A stretch of 64,000 bases of DNA, taken from Armatimonadota bacterium. Lineage in GTDB: Bacteria; Armatimonadota; Fimbriimonadia; Fimbriimonadales; Fimbriimonadaceae. Below are positions 53,808 to 62,795 of the stretch, in pieces. The DNA lies in NCBI GenBank assembly GCA_025360125.1, contig JANYCU010000058.1, positions 1 through 64,000 on the forward strand, in the 5' to 3' direction. The stretch's first letter is position 1, and the number at the start of each line of letters is the position of its first letter. The notes below the pieces were generated by a model. That model had not been told where the DNA came from. It searched no databases and saw nothing but the letters and a program-made list of their open reading frames with translations. The translations under genes were made by a program, and so were the position numbers.

Positions 53808-54719
53808 GTGGATGAATCACCAAAGAAATTGACCAAACAAAAGAAATTTGGATGGAACTCCCCGGACCACAATCCGGAGGAGTTTCGTCTTTCTTTGGTC
53901 GAGCATTTAGAGGAACTCCGTACTCGAGTGTTCCGTTGTTTTGGCATCCTTGTCTTCTTTTGGACCATTGCTTGGGTCCGATTCAATGACATCAATAACT
54001 TCTTGACTGGCCGGGCCGACAAGTTCGTAAAGAAAGGTTTGCCACCTGGCGTCGTTTTTAAAACAGTCTTTCACAATGCACCCGACCCGTTCCTGTTGCA
54101 GTTCAAACTCTCGTTTTACGCAGCGCTTATCGTCTCTTTTCCATTTCTTGTGATGCAGATATGGGCCTTTATCGCACCCGGGCTCAAACCCGAAGAGCAA
54201 AAGCCACTTAAGCGGATTGGTCCCGTTAGTCTTTTCTTGTTTGCTCTCGGTGGTTTCTTTTGCTGGTTGATCTTGCCTCAGGCCTTTTCTTGGTTCGCTA
54301 GCTATCTGGTGAATTTTGATGGCGTGGATATTTATCAAGAAGCGGGATTGATGGCGATGCTCTCACTCAAGAGTATCTTGGCGTTCGGCATTGGTTTCCA
54401 ACTTCCGTTGGTTGTCTTCGTTCTTGGTGCATTGAATCTACTCTCCTCGGAAACGCTCCTCAAATACTGGCGTCACGCTGCGGTTGCGATCTTCTTTATT
54501 TCGGGAGCTATCACGCCGAGCAACGACATCCCGTCGATGCTCATGATGGCCATTCCGCTTACGATTTTGTTTGCAATTAGTGCGTATGCGGTTAAGATCA
54601 TGCAGGCCAAAAAGAAGAAAAACATCGAGAAAAACTTCGAGAGTGAACCCGTAACCGAATATGAGGCACCCAAAGCTTTGACGAGCGAGGAGCATGACTC
54701 GACCGATGTCGACGCCTGA
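53808..54719 (+). CDS. tatC: Twin-arginine translocase subunit TatC
   Basis: 303 residues from GTG 53808. The family start FRLSLVEHLEELRTRV and the six membrane helices are present, with FLLQFKLSFYAALIVSFPF and GIGFQLPLVVF. TatC recognises RR signal peptides of folded proteins; ActB in this window has such a signal. The hydrophilic C-terminal tail is about 45 residues. It overlaps the next gene by 26 nt. tatA/tatB are not nearby. Confidence 0.95.
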   Translation: MDESPKKLTKQKKFGWNSPDHNPEEFRLSLVEHLEELRTRVFRCFGILVFFWTIAWVRFNDINNFLTGRADKFVKKGLPPGVVFKTVFHNAPDPFLLQFKLSFYAALIVSFPFLVMQIWAFIAPGLKPEEQKPLKRIGPVSLFLFALGGFFCWLILPQAFSWFASYLVNFDGVDIYQEAGLMAMLSLKSILAFGIGFQLPLVVFVLGALNLLSSETLLKYWRHAAVAIFFISGAITPSNDIPSMLMMAIPLTILFAISAYAVKIMQAKKKKNIEKNFESEPVTEYEAPKALTSEEHDSTDVDA

Positions 54720-56907
54720 GTTTCCGAGTCACATTTCGGATCAGATCGTCCACGTTGAAACTATTGAGCGGCGAGACGCAAGTCTCGTCGCCAACGACCT
54801 CGACCTCCCTTTTTCTCTCAAGGGCCAGATTCCTGGTGATCTCTACTCGCATCAGTATCGGGCCATCCAGGCAGCCCGGAGGGGTGAAGATGTGCTCATT
54901 TCCACCGGAACGAACTCGGGAAAGTCACTTTGCTTTCAAGTTCCCGCGTTAGCCGCGTGTTGCGAAGAACCAATGGCCCGGGCATTGTTTCTCTACCCTA
55001 CCAAGGCCCTCGCCTATGATCAGCTAGGTCGGCTTGAGTCGATGGGGAAAGAGTTGTCGGTTCGGGTCTCGACTTATGACGGCGATACACCTAAGAGTCA
55101 TCGGTCGCCTATTCGCAATTTGTGTAACATTGTGCTAACAAACCCTGACATGTTGCACATGTCAATTCTTCCGAACCATGCGAATTGGACAAAGTTCCTG
55201 AAGGCATTGAGAGTCATCGCGATTGATGAGATGCACACTTATCGGGGCGTGTTTGGCTCGCACGTGGCCCAGGTTTTACGTCGACTTCTTCGCCTGTGTG
55301 CGTGGTATCACAACAAGCCGCAGATCATCGCTGGTTCGGCGACGATTGGCAACCCGGAGGAGCTGTTTGAGCGGTTGACTGGGCGCAAGGCGACCCTTAT
55401 TGATCAGGACGGATCGCCTAGTGGGCGACGGACGGTGGTCTTCATGAATCCGCCGATTTTGCCCAACCAAACCCGGCTGAGCTCGAACATTGCTACGAGC
55501 GAAGCTCTGGCCTCGTTGATCGAAGCGAACGTGACGACGTTGGCTTTTAATCGCTCGCGGGTGGCGACGGAGCTGACGCTTCGGTACACCAAGAAGCGGT
55601 TGGGTGAGGAACTAGAAAACCAAGTCGAAAGTTATCGCAGCGGATATACGCCGAAGGAAAGACGGCAGATCGAGCAGAGCATTATTAAGGGGAAAATCAA
55701 GGGGCTGACCACGACGAATGCGCTTGAACTTGGTATCGATATCGGTAGCCTTGATGCGGTCATCTTGAACACATATCCTGGATCCCAATCAAGCTTCTGG
55801 CAACAAATTGGGCGAGCCGGAAGAGGAACCAAGGACTCGTTGGCCATGTATATCGCAGGGGATAATCCCCTCGAACAGTATCTACTCGACAATCCTGAGC
55901 AACTGCTTAATGGCCGTCACGAATCGGTAACCATTCAGCCATCCAATCCTACTATCCTTGGGTCTCAGCTCCTTTGCGCCGCCTACGAGCGGCCCTTGGC
56001 TCCATCGGAATGTGATTTCTTCGGCGACAATGCGCTTGATATTGCAGAGAACCTCGATCGATCGGGCGAGCTGAAGTTTCAGGGCGGGCATTTCTACTAT
56101 CCCGGCTTTGAGCCACCATCGCTTAAGGTGAACATTCGGGGGGCGGGGATGGACATGGTTTCGTTGTTGGTTGGGGGCGAGGAACTGGGGACAATGGAAT
56201 ACGCACGCGCACTAATCCAAGCTCACCCTGGCGCGATCTACCTCCATCGCGGGGAGCCCTTTGAAGTTATCGAGTTAGACCTCCAAACGAATCAGGCTCA
56301 TCTTGAGCGGTTTAAGGGCAATTATTACACCCAGGCCAAAATCCAGTCCTTGCTTGAGCCCGGCTACTCGGTTCAGGGCAACGGGATTTACTCGCTGGCG
56401 GGGTGCAAGGTTACTGACCTTGTGATTGGCTACAGCAAAAAGAGCTTTGATGGAGATACGGTGCTTGACGTTCTGCCGCTGGAACTCCCGCCTCGGGCGT
56501 TTGATACGGTTTGTCTGCGCATTGACTTGCCTACGCTCGACATGGACGGTGCACTTGAGCAACAAATCGCTGGAGTTCACGGTTTGGAACACGCAATTCT
56601 GGCTCTGGCACCGTTGTTTGCAGGTTGTGACCGCAATGATCTTGGCTCGGCTTGGTTCTCGGTTTTTCACGAAACCATGTGCCCCGCGGTCTTTATTTAT
56701 GACCGGACTCCGGGCGGGATCGGGCTGGCTGAGGTGCTTTATAAGCGGGTTGATGAACTCATTTCTGCGGCGCTTGATCGGATTCGGAAATGCGGATGCG
56801 AACGAGGATGCCCTGGTTGCCTTTACCTTTCTCACTGTGAATTGGGAAATGAACAATTGGACAAGGCAATGGCATATCATATGCTCTTAAAGCTAAGAAA
56901 CCTTTAG
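54694..56907 (+). CDS. MrfA-like DEAD/DEAH-box helicase with C-terminal zinc-binding domain
   Basis: 737 residues; ATG 54694 overlaps tatC, and ATG 54706 (MSTPEF) is equally possible. Motifs: YSHQYRAI, Walker A STGTNSGKS, IDEMH (DExH), AGSATIGN, TTNALELGIDIG and QQIGRAGRG. The C-terminal DUF1998-type region carries the cysteines of CGCERGCPGCLYLSHC. This architecture is that of Bacillus MrfA (YprA), a helicase that repairs mitomycin-type DNA damage with the exonuclease MrfB. No mrfB-like gene is adjacent. Confidence 0.92.
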   Translation: MTRPMSTPEFPSHISDQIVHVETIERRDASLVANDLDLPFSLKGQIPGDLYSHQYRAIQAARRGEDVLISTGTNSGKSLCFQVPALAACCEEPMARALFLYPTKALAYDQLGRLESMGKELSVRVSTYDGDTPKSHRSPIRNLCNIVLTNPDMLHMSILPNHANWTKFLKALRVIAIDEMHTYRGVFGSHVAQVLRRLLRLCAWYHNKPQIIAGSATIGNPEELFERLTGRKATLIDQDGSPSGRRTVVFMNPPILPNQTRLSSNIATSEALASLIEANVTTLAFNRSRVATELTLRYTKKRLGEELENQVESYRSGYTPKERRQIEQSIIKGKIKGLTTTNALELGIDIGSLDAVILNTYPGSQSSFWQQIGRAGRGTKDSLAMYIAGDNPLEQYLLDNPEQLLNGRHESVTIQPSNPTILGSQLLCAAYERPLAPSECDFFGDNALDIAENLDRSGELKFQGGHFYYPGFEPPSLKVNIRGAGMDMVSLLVGGEELGTMEYARALIQAHPGAIYLHRGEPFEVIELDLQTNQAHLERFKGNYYTQAKIQSLLEPGYSVQGNGIYSLAGCKVTDLVIGYSKKSFDGDTVLDVLPLELPPRAFDTVCLRIDLPTLDMDGALEQQIAGVHGLEHAILALAPLFAGCDRNDLGSAWFSVFHETMCPAVFIYDRTPGGIGLAEVLYKRVDELISAALDRIRKCGCERGCPGCLYLSHCELGNEQLDKAMAYHMLLKLRNL

Positions 56908-56930
56908 AAAAGGTAACTTCTAACTGTCCA

Positions 56931-57959
56931 ATGATCATCGTAATGCAAGTTGGTGCCTCTGAGGCACAAGTCGAAGCCGTCGCAAACGTCATCCGAAATA
57001 AGGGGCTTGAGGCCCTGGTTATGCCAGGTGAAGGTCGTACTGCGATTGGAATTCCCGCGTCGCTCAATAATGATCAGCGAACGGACCTCGAAGCACAGAT
57101 TAGTGCGATGGAGGGTGTTAGCCGGGTCACTCAGACTTCGCATCCTTACAAACTGGCCAGCCGAGAATACAGCAAAGAAAGTCGGGTGGTTAAGGTCAAA
57201 AACGTTGAGATTGGCGGCGACGCCTTTGTGATCATGGGCGGTCCTTGCTCGGTTGAGTCTTTGGAACAATTTCGTTCCTCGGCGCGCGTTGTGAAGGAGT
57301 CTGGGGCCACAATTTTGCGGGGTGGCGCGTTTAAGCCGCGTACATCGCCTTACTCTTTCCAAGGTTTGGCCGAAGAAGGACTTCGAATCATGAAGGAGGT
57401 CGGCGACGAGTTTGGCCTCGTCACGATCACCGAAGTCATGAGCGGCGACATGGTTCCGCTGGTTGCCCAATATGCGGACATTTTGCAGATCGGTGCTCGG
57501 TCGATGCAGAATTTTCCGTTGTTGATTGAAGCAGGGAAGAGTGGCAAGCCGGTTTTTCTGAAGCGCGGGCCATCGGCCACGATCGACGAGTTTTTGTTGG
57601 CGGCTGAATATGTTTTGAGCCAAGGTAATCCTGACGTCATCCTGTGCGAAAGAGGAATCACCGCTTTCGACCGTCAGTACACGCGTAATGTTTTGGATCT
57701 GGGCATTGTTCCCGCCCTCAAGGAGTACTCACACCTTCCGGTGATTGTTGATCCTTCGCATGGAACGGGCATCGCCCGATACGTTCGTCCGATGGCGAAA
57801 GCGGCGATGGTTAGCGGGGCGGACGGGGTTATGATTGAGATGCATCCGAACCCCAAGGAGGCTTTGAGCGATGGTTCGCAGGCGTTGACTCCCGAGATGT
57901 TCTTGTCGGTTATCGAGGATTTGAAGCGATTGGCTCCGTACGTAAGCCGGACGATGTAG
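56931..57959 (+). CDS. aroF: 3-deoxy-7-phosphoheptulonate (DAHP) synthase, type I-beta with ACT-like N-terminal domain
   Basis: 342 residues. The N-terminal ferredoxin/ACT-like regulatory domain (about 1-70) resembles that of Thermotoga and Bacillus-type enzymes. The barrel (about 85-340) carries GPCSVES, FKPRTSPYSFQG, EVMS, IGARSMQNFPLL, KRGPSATIDEFLLAAEY and VDPSHGTG with metal ligands. It condenses PEP and erythrose-4-phosphate to begin aromatic amino-acid synthesis. The regulatory domain allows allosteric inhibition by Phe or Tyr. Confidence 0.96.
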   Translation: MIIVMQVGASEAQVEAVANVIRNKGLEALVMPGEGRTAIGIPASLNNDQRTDLEAQISAMEGVSRVTQTSHPYKLASREYSKESRVVKVKNVEIGGDAFVIMGGPCSVESLEQFRSSARVVKESGATILRGGAFKPRTSPYSFQGLAEEGLRIMKEVGDEFGLVTITEVMSGDMVPLVAQYADILQIGARSMQNFPLLIEAGKSGKPVFLKRGPSATIDEFLLAAEYVLSQGNPDVILCERGITAFDRQYTRNVLDLGIVPALKEYSHLPVIVDPSHGTGIARYVRPMAKAAMVSGADGVMIEMHPNPKEALSDGSQALTPEMFLSVIEDLKRLAPYVSRTM

Positions 57960-58481
57960 GCTTGGGGGAGGATGTAGATCATCCCTTCCGTCACATCGGC
58001 CACCAGGTACGGAAATAAGAGTAGGAATGGCCGATGTGCCACCTTCCCCTGCTTCGGGAAGGATTATGGTCTTCGATAGTTTCGATTTAGCTTCGACGGA
58101 CTGGAGGGGGTCGCTCAATGGTCAGGGTAGACGGGGATATTGTGAAATTCAGTTCGTCAGCCCTGATCGAGCGACCGTGGAAGGGACAATTGCGATCACT
58201 AACCCAGGCCTTCACTGGCTACGAATCTTGGACAAACCATCAGAATTTGTTTTCTCTTTGTACTATTTTCCACTGACAACTCTCAGCTTCGCAGTGGTCG
58301 CTGACAGTGCCACCCGGCTAGGCTCGAATACTCAAAAGCTACCCCGCTCACACAGAAACTCGTGGTCGAACTTTTCTAACCCTCAATAGCTTATTCATGG
58401 ACATGAGGACGCTGGCTGAATCTACCAAGACTTGGACTCGTGAGCTATTGAGGGAGCGATTCCACGCTTTCGTTCTTTGGC
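57960..58481. other. Non-coding stretch with two stem-loops
   Basis: An 11-bp inverted repeat (CACATCGGCCA at 57992-58002 and its complement at 58028-58038) is followed directly by CCTTCCC (58042-58048)/GGGAAGG (58056-58062). There is no T-run, so neither is a standard terminator. The rest has one plus-strand open frame (58027-58389) that I do not accept as a gene. Confidence 0.55.
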
Positions 58482-61403
58482 CTAGTTTGCTTTCATGTGG
58501 ACGCCTTTGAAGGTTGCCCATTCGATTTCTCGCCACCAGACTTTCATCGACTTTAACTGCTGACCTGGGCGCATATCCGCCTGGACAGTTGACTTCCCAT
58601 TCACCAATTTGCTTACGAAGACTCCACATTCAATCCGGAGATTGCGGCCATCGGACATGGTGGTTTCAATCAGGACATCCTTCTTGGCAATTTCATCTGG
58701 AAGCGCGAACAATATCGTCTCTGGGCCCTTGCCTCTTCTCACGGGATTCTTTTCGCTGATCGGGGCGGAGTGTTTTAGCTTTGCTGGGCTTGTCGGGATT
58801 GCCAAATTCAGATCGTCTTGGCCCGAAAGATTCTTTCCTAACGGTATCCAAGTTTCGATGTATTTGCCGTTGACACTCGACATGCCGGAACCATGCATGT
58901 GATTGGATTTGAAGAAGAATCGACTTGAGTCTGAAGGTAAGTTGCCAATTTCGATCAAGGCGGAAATGCCTTCACCACCTCGCTTCAACCCTTTTAACCT
59001 TTTAGCAATCTTTGAGTTCTTTTCGGGATTCTCAATCTTGCTGCCGTCGGGCATCCATGCGGTAAGGACCGAACCCTTCTTTTCGATCAATAATTCCAAG
59101 TTGATCACCGCGCCGCACTTCATCGTGAGGGTTCGGCCCCTTGACGTTTCGGTTGCTGGTACGGACTTTTCTTGATTCACGTCTTTCGGAATTGATTTCT
59201 GTATGCAGATGACTTGAACCTTTGATTCCATTCCATCGACGACCTTAACGGATACCTCAGGCCGTTCCGTATCACCCTCGCCCATGTAGTACACCTGGCT
59301 GATTCCGGCCGGAACTCTGGTGCGGAAGTGGCCCTTTGCGTCGGTCTTTGCTCCTTGAACCCAAGCAGAGGACCTTGGATGAGCAGGTCCATAGATGCCA
59401 ACATCACTATTCGGAATAGCTTTTCCATTTGGGTCAGTCAACGTGCCGGAAATGATGCCGCCGGGGATGACTTCAAAGTTGGTCCCTTGCTTGGCTTCGC
59501 CTTCCTTGACGACGACACCCTCATGGGCACGAACCGTGAACTCGGCCTCCTCTTCGTCGGAAAGTTTAGCCGCGATATTATAGACTTCAGGGCTTAGTTG
59601 CTTGATTGTGTACTTGCCCTGGGCGTCGGTGATGGCTTCTCCCCATCCGCTTTTTGTCTGTCCTTGGGCGGCAATCTTCATTCCGACCACGGGTTTTCCG
59701 TTGCGAGTGACTACACCAGAAACTGAGGACGTTAGTCGGAGGGTGTAGTTGATCGGCGTGTAATTACCTTGGTCGTCAGGCTTTGCCCGCAGCGACATGG
59801 AATCGAATGAGAACCGATTGTCGTCGGTACCGAGAGCGATTTCGACGCCATTTGGCATCCCGGTTAACTCGAAGTTTCCGTTTCGGTCCGTTTGAATTGA
59901 TCTGAAGTCAGGTTGAAGCTTTTCAAGATAGGCAAATTCAAAGTTATGGGACTCCTCGTCCACCTTTCGAACCAACATTCGAACATTCAGCTTGACGGGA
60001 CCAGTCAGCGAACCGGGGAAGCCGATTTTGCCTCGGATGGTGAATGGCTTCGCGAGCCGATATTCAGCGATTTTGTGTTCGGCTGGCCACAATCGTTTGA
60101 AGTCGATATTGCCGTTTGCGGTCTCGATAAGCAAAGTCCCGACTACCGAATTCTTCACGACTTCGTCGGAAATATTGACAGTATCTCCATCAACCGTAAG
60201 CGGAAAGAGGCGTTCCGTCTCGTCTTTCGCACGAACGATAAGTGAGACCTTGGCTCCATTGATAGGGTGGCCAGCATTGTCCATCAATTTGACCTGGCCC
60301 GAATATGGTCCTTGTCCGATTTGGCTCTGGTCTGTCTGGCTCGATTGTCCAAAGACGAAGGTTGACGTTGCAGCCATGGCCCCAAGAGTCAGTACCGCCA
60401 TTCCGGCTACGAGTCGGCTAACTTTCTTGACGCGGTTAACATCAGTGGCGAGGATCAGCTTCATGCGCTTGGCTAAGTTTGATTCGCGGCTGACAGCTCC
60501 GATGACAAGTCCGGGAACGTTGGACCGCTTGGCGTTTTCTCGAATCCGCAATAGGGTGTCCGCGTAGGCAGTGTTCGAGACTCCGGCTTGGAGCACGCTT
60601 TGGTCGCACAATTCTTCGCTCGCATTGCCCATTATTCGGAACGTCATCCAGGCTAGGGGCTGGAACCAGACGAGTGAGCAGGCCACGCGGCAAAGGAACT
60701 TTCGTTCGAGGTCTCGGGAAACGATGTGGGCAATTTCGTGTTCGATGATGGCGCTACAGGCAATATCGCACTGCCCATCGACCCAATTGATGGGGACGAA
60801 TATTTGTTTTAGGAAGAGGCCGGACACGAAGGGAATGGTGACTGCTTCGCTGGCGTTCAGCTTTGGCGCTCGGATTCCTTGGCGCTCGGAAACCCTCTTT
60901 ACAACATCAAAGGTGGTTCCTTCGGTGACTTGTCGGCAGCTTTTTCGTATTTTTCGAATCCAGAGGGTGCCAAATGCCATTGGCAAGAGCGAGAGGAGAA
61001 AGCCCGCGCCGTAGGTCATGGATACTAGTTTCGAGACCGTAAAACTGGAGACGGACTGGTAAACAGGTTCGGCTTTTGGCAGAGGTTGGGCTTCGGTTTT
61101 TGCAACCTCGGTTGTAGTATTTTCCTTTGGGTTTGCCTGGACTTGAGACGCTGGCGCAATCTCGTTCGTGGTATTTGGGACGGTAAAGGCGACGGCTTCG
61201 GGCAAATTGACTGCGACGATTGGGTGCGCTTGAAGCGTGAACAGGGATCCAGCGAGCAATAAGATTGCCGAGGCACCGATGGCAATTTGGGATACCAGCT
61301 GTCGGACGCCAGAGGACTTGCGGGCAATTGCGCAGATGATGAGTCCAACTGTGAGGCATAGGGTGGTTTGGATTAAGACGATGAGGAATGCGGATGCGTT
61401 CAT
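58482..61403 (-). CDS. BlaR1/MecR1-type M56 membrane metalloprotease with carboxypeptidase-regulatory-like repeats
   Basis: 973 residues. Four membrane helices (about 6-26, 40-58, 125-148, 325-350) and a cytoplasmic zinc protease with EHEIAH at 221-226 form the M56 domain. The extracytoplasmic part (about 355-973) is a series of beta-sandwich repeats of the CarboxypepD_reg type (for example GPYSGQVKLMDNAG, GVVTRNGKPVVGM, GTLTDPNGKAIPN). It does not contain the penicillin-binding sensor with SxxK seen in BlaR1. It presumably cleaves the BlaI-type repressor encoded immediately upstream (4-nt overlap), but its signal is not likely a beta-lactam. Confidence 0.9.
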   Translation of the reverse strand: MNASAFLIVLIQTTLCLTVGLIICAIARKSSGVRQLVSQIAIGASAILLLAGSLFTLQAHPIVAVNLPEAVAFTVPNTTNEIAPASQVQANPKENTTTEVAKTEAQPLPKAEPVYQSVSSFTVSKLVSMTYGAGFLLSLLPMAFGTLWIRKIRKSCRQVTEGTTFDVVKRVSERQGIRAPKLNASEAVTIPFVSGLFLKQIFVPINWVDGQCDIACSAIIEHEIAHIVSRDLERKFLCRVACSLVWFQPLAWMTFRIMGNASEELCDQSVLQAGVSNTAYADTLLRIRENAKRSNVPGLVIGAVSRESNLAKRMKLILATDVNRVKKVSRLVAGMAVLTLGAMAATSTFVFGQSSQTDQSQIGQGPYSGQVKLMDNAGHPINGAKVSLIVRAKDETERLFPLTVDGDTVNISDEVVKNSVVGTLLIETANGNIDFKRLWPAEHKIAEYRLAKPFTIRGKIGFPGSLTGPVKLNVRMLVRKVDEESHNFEFAYLEKLQPDFRSIQTDRNGNFELTGMPNGVEIALGTDDNRFSFDSMSLRAKPDDQGNYTPINYTLRLTSSVSGVVTRNGKPVVGMKIAAQGQTKSGWGEAITDAQGKYTIKQLSPEVYNIAAKLSDEEEAEFTVRAHEGVVVKEGEAKQGTNFEVIPGGIISGTLTDPNGKAIPNSDVGIYGPAHPRSSAWVQGAKTDAKGHFRTRVPAGISQVYYMGEGDTERPEVSVKVVDGMESKVQVICIQKSIPKDVNQEKSVPATETSRGRTLTMKCGAVINLELLIEKKGSVLTAWMPDGSKIENPEKNSKIAKRLKGLKRGGEGISALIEIGNLPSDSSRFFFKSNHMHGSGMSSVNGKYIETWIPLGKNLSGQDDLNLAIPTSPAKLKHSAPISEKNPVRRGKGPETILFALPDEIAKKDVLIETTMSDGRNLRIECGVFVSKLVNGKSTVQADMRPGQQLKSMKVWWREIEWATFKGVHMKAN

Positions 61404-61777
61404 TTTGACTCCTTCGATTTTTCGGCTATGAGTTGTCGAAGCTTGGCCATCTCTTCGGCGGAGATGTCTTCGTTTTCGAGGACGTGGGCGACGAGGCCGC
61501 TTAGGGAGCCGTGGAAGACCCGGGAGATGAGGTCCTTTGTTGCTGACTGAGTGACTTCGCTCTCAGAGACCAAGGGGCGGAAGACGAATGTGCGCTCGCG
61601 CTCCTCGTAGGCTACAGCTTTCTTGACCTCGAGCTTGCGCAGGAGGGTTTGGATGGTGCTGTGGGCGGTTGATTCTTGTTTGTTGATTTCGTCGGTGATT
61701 TGCCGGGCGGTTGCCTCGCCGTGCTGCCAGAGCACGCGCATGATTTTGAGCTGAAGATTGCCGATCTTGATTGCCAT
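61400..61777 (-). CDS. BlaI/MecI/CopY-family transcriptional repressor
   Basis: 125 residues. Winged helix-turn-helix: LQLKIMRVLWQHGEATARQI and STIQTLLRKLEVKKAVAYEE, then a C-terminal dimerisation helix region (DLISRVFHGSLSGLVAHVL). This family binds palindromic operators and is inactivated by proteolysis from its partner membrane protease. The two operators directly upstream indicate autoregulation. GAGG precedes the ATG. Confidence 0.94.
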   Translation of the reverse strand: MAIKIGNLQLKIMRVLWQHGEATARQITDEINKQESTAHSTIQTLLRKLEVKKAVAYEERERTFVFRPLVSESEVTQSATKDLISRVFHGSLSGLVAHVLENEDISAEEMAKLRQLIAEKSKESK

Positions 61778-61794
61778 TGATTTACCTCGTTAGA

Positions 61795-61832
61795 TTTACC
61801 ATAGTAAACGATATATAATTTACCACGGTAAA
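61795..61832 (-). promoter_or_regulatory. Twin palindromic BlaI-type operators and promoter
   Basis: TTTACCATAGTAAA (61795-61808) and TTTACCACGGTAAA (61819-61832) share TTTAC/GTAAA half sites, with centres 24 bp apart. A TATATA/TTATAT sequence between them is a likely -10 on the minus strand. A further half site TTTACC lies at 61781-61786, just before the start codon. The arrangement fits a repressor that blocks its own promoter. Confidence 0.78.
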
Positions 61833-62181
61833 TGACGATTTGTGACAAAGATTTTTAAAATTTTTTTTGGAGAATGATTGTTGGGGAAACAGGGCTAAGT
61901 GATTCTTCCATCGGTCGTCCCATAAGTTTGCGGCTGTAACAGCCGGGGTCGCTTGACGAGTTGATCTCATGGATCGCTGGTGCCGTGCGACCTTGGACTA
62001 GGGACAGCTTCGGACTATCCAGGGGTCAAGCTTGCATTTTCGCTTGAAGCTCAATATTGGCTTGACCGCCTGGCTAATATCCGTGATCCTCTGGACGCTC
62101 CGCGTCTCTGGGATCGGTCCTTGCTAAATCCAAGCAGTCGATGCAAAGCCAAACAGCCGTACCCTACTAAAGTTCGATTCA

Positions 62182-62270
62182 ATTGAGGCGAACTTTCAGC
62201 TCGCAAAAACTTCCAAATTCTATCCCAGGGCTTCGCCCATGGGCTAATTTGAATCAGCCCTTCAGGCTTA
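62182..62270 (+). repeat. Dispersed palindromic repeat, copy 4
   Basis: It begins ATTGAGGCGAACTTTCAGC, then CCCAGGGCTTCGCCCATGGG, GCTAATTTGAATC and a CAGCCCTTCAGGCT hairpin. This is the same order as copy 1. The region between 61833 and 62181 has weak palindromes, such as the one around 62094-62125, but no gene. Confidence 0.75.
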
Positions 62271-62795
62271 AGGAAAGGAAGAGTCGAAGGCAACATTGAG
62301 TGATGGGAAAACTTCGAGTTTCTCGACAACCAAGAGACTGTCCACCCCTTGGGAACTTCGTTCCTCGACTATTTGTGTGTGACCACTTCGTGGTCATATG
62401 TCAGAGTCTCAATTGTTGCAATGCAAAGCCAAATCGTTTGAAGCGATTTACAATGTTTGCGAAAGCTGATCGGAAACTAAGCTCTGGCGACATTTAACTT
62501 AAATAGCATTGAATTGAGGAATACCAAATCCCCCCCTCAGTCTTGCCTTCGCTAGGGCTCGACAAGACAGCTCCCCTCCAGGGGAGCAGCTTAGTTTTGG
62601 TGATATTCGATAGACTTTTCAGACTTAATCGATTTTAAAACCCGCAGCGAGGATGTTCCAGATCGGGGGTGGAGTGATAATCGTCAGAATTAAGTGGTTG
62701 CGCCTATTTTCGAGCCCGTCCACCCCCTCCGGTTCTTTGGTCGCTTCGCGCCGTCTCACCGACTCCTCTGGGGGCGTAGCTTGGTTAATTCCTTG
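62271..62795. other. Palindrome-rich non-coding stretch
   Basis: No credible gene. Short perfect hairpins: GGAAC-TTC-GTTCC (62352-62364), GACCAC-TTC-GTGGTC (62381-62395) and GCTCCCC-TCCA-GGGGAGC (62570-62587). The last follows CCCCCCTCAGTC. A similar layout recurs at about 62710-62775 with CCACCCCCTCC and CTCTGGGGG. Confidence 0.6.

Noticed and set aside
58027-58389. Plus-strand open frame of 120 codons after aroF
   Set aside because: It begins inside a palindrome, has no recognisable domain, an atypical composition and no promoter or ribosome-binding site.
61980-62500. Short frames in the gap upstream of the blaI-type gene
   Set aside because: They cross palindromic repeat copies and lack start signals.
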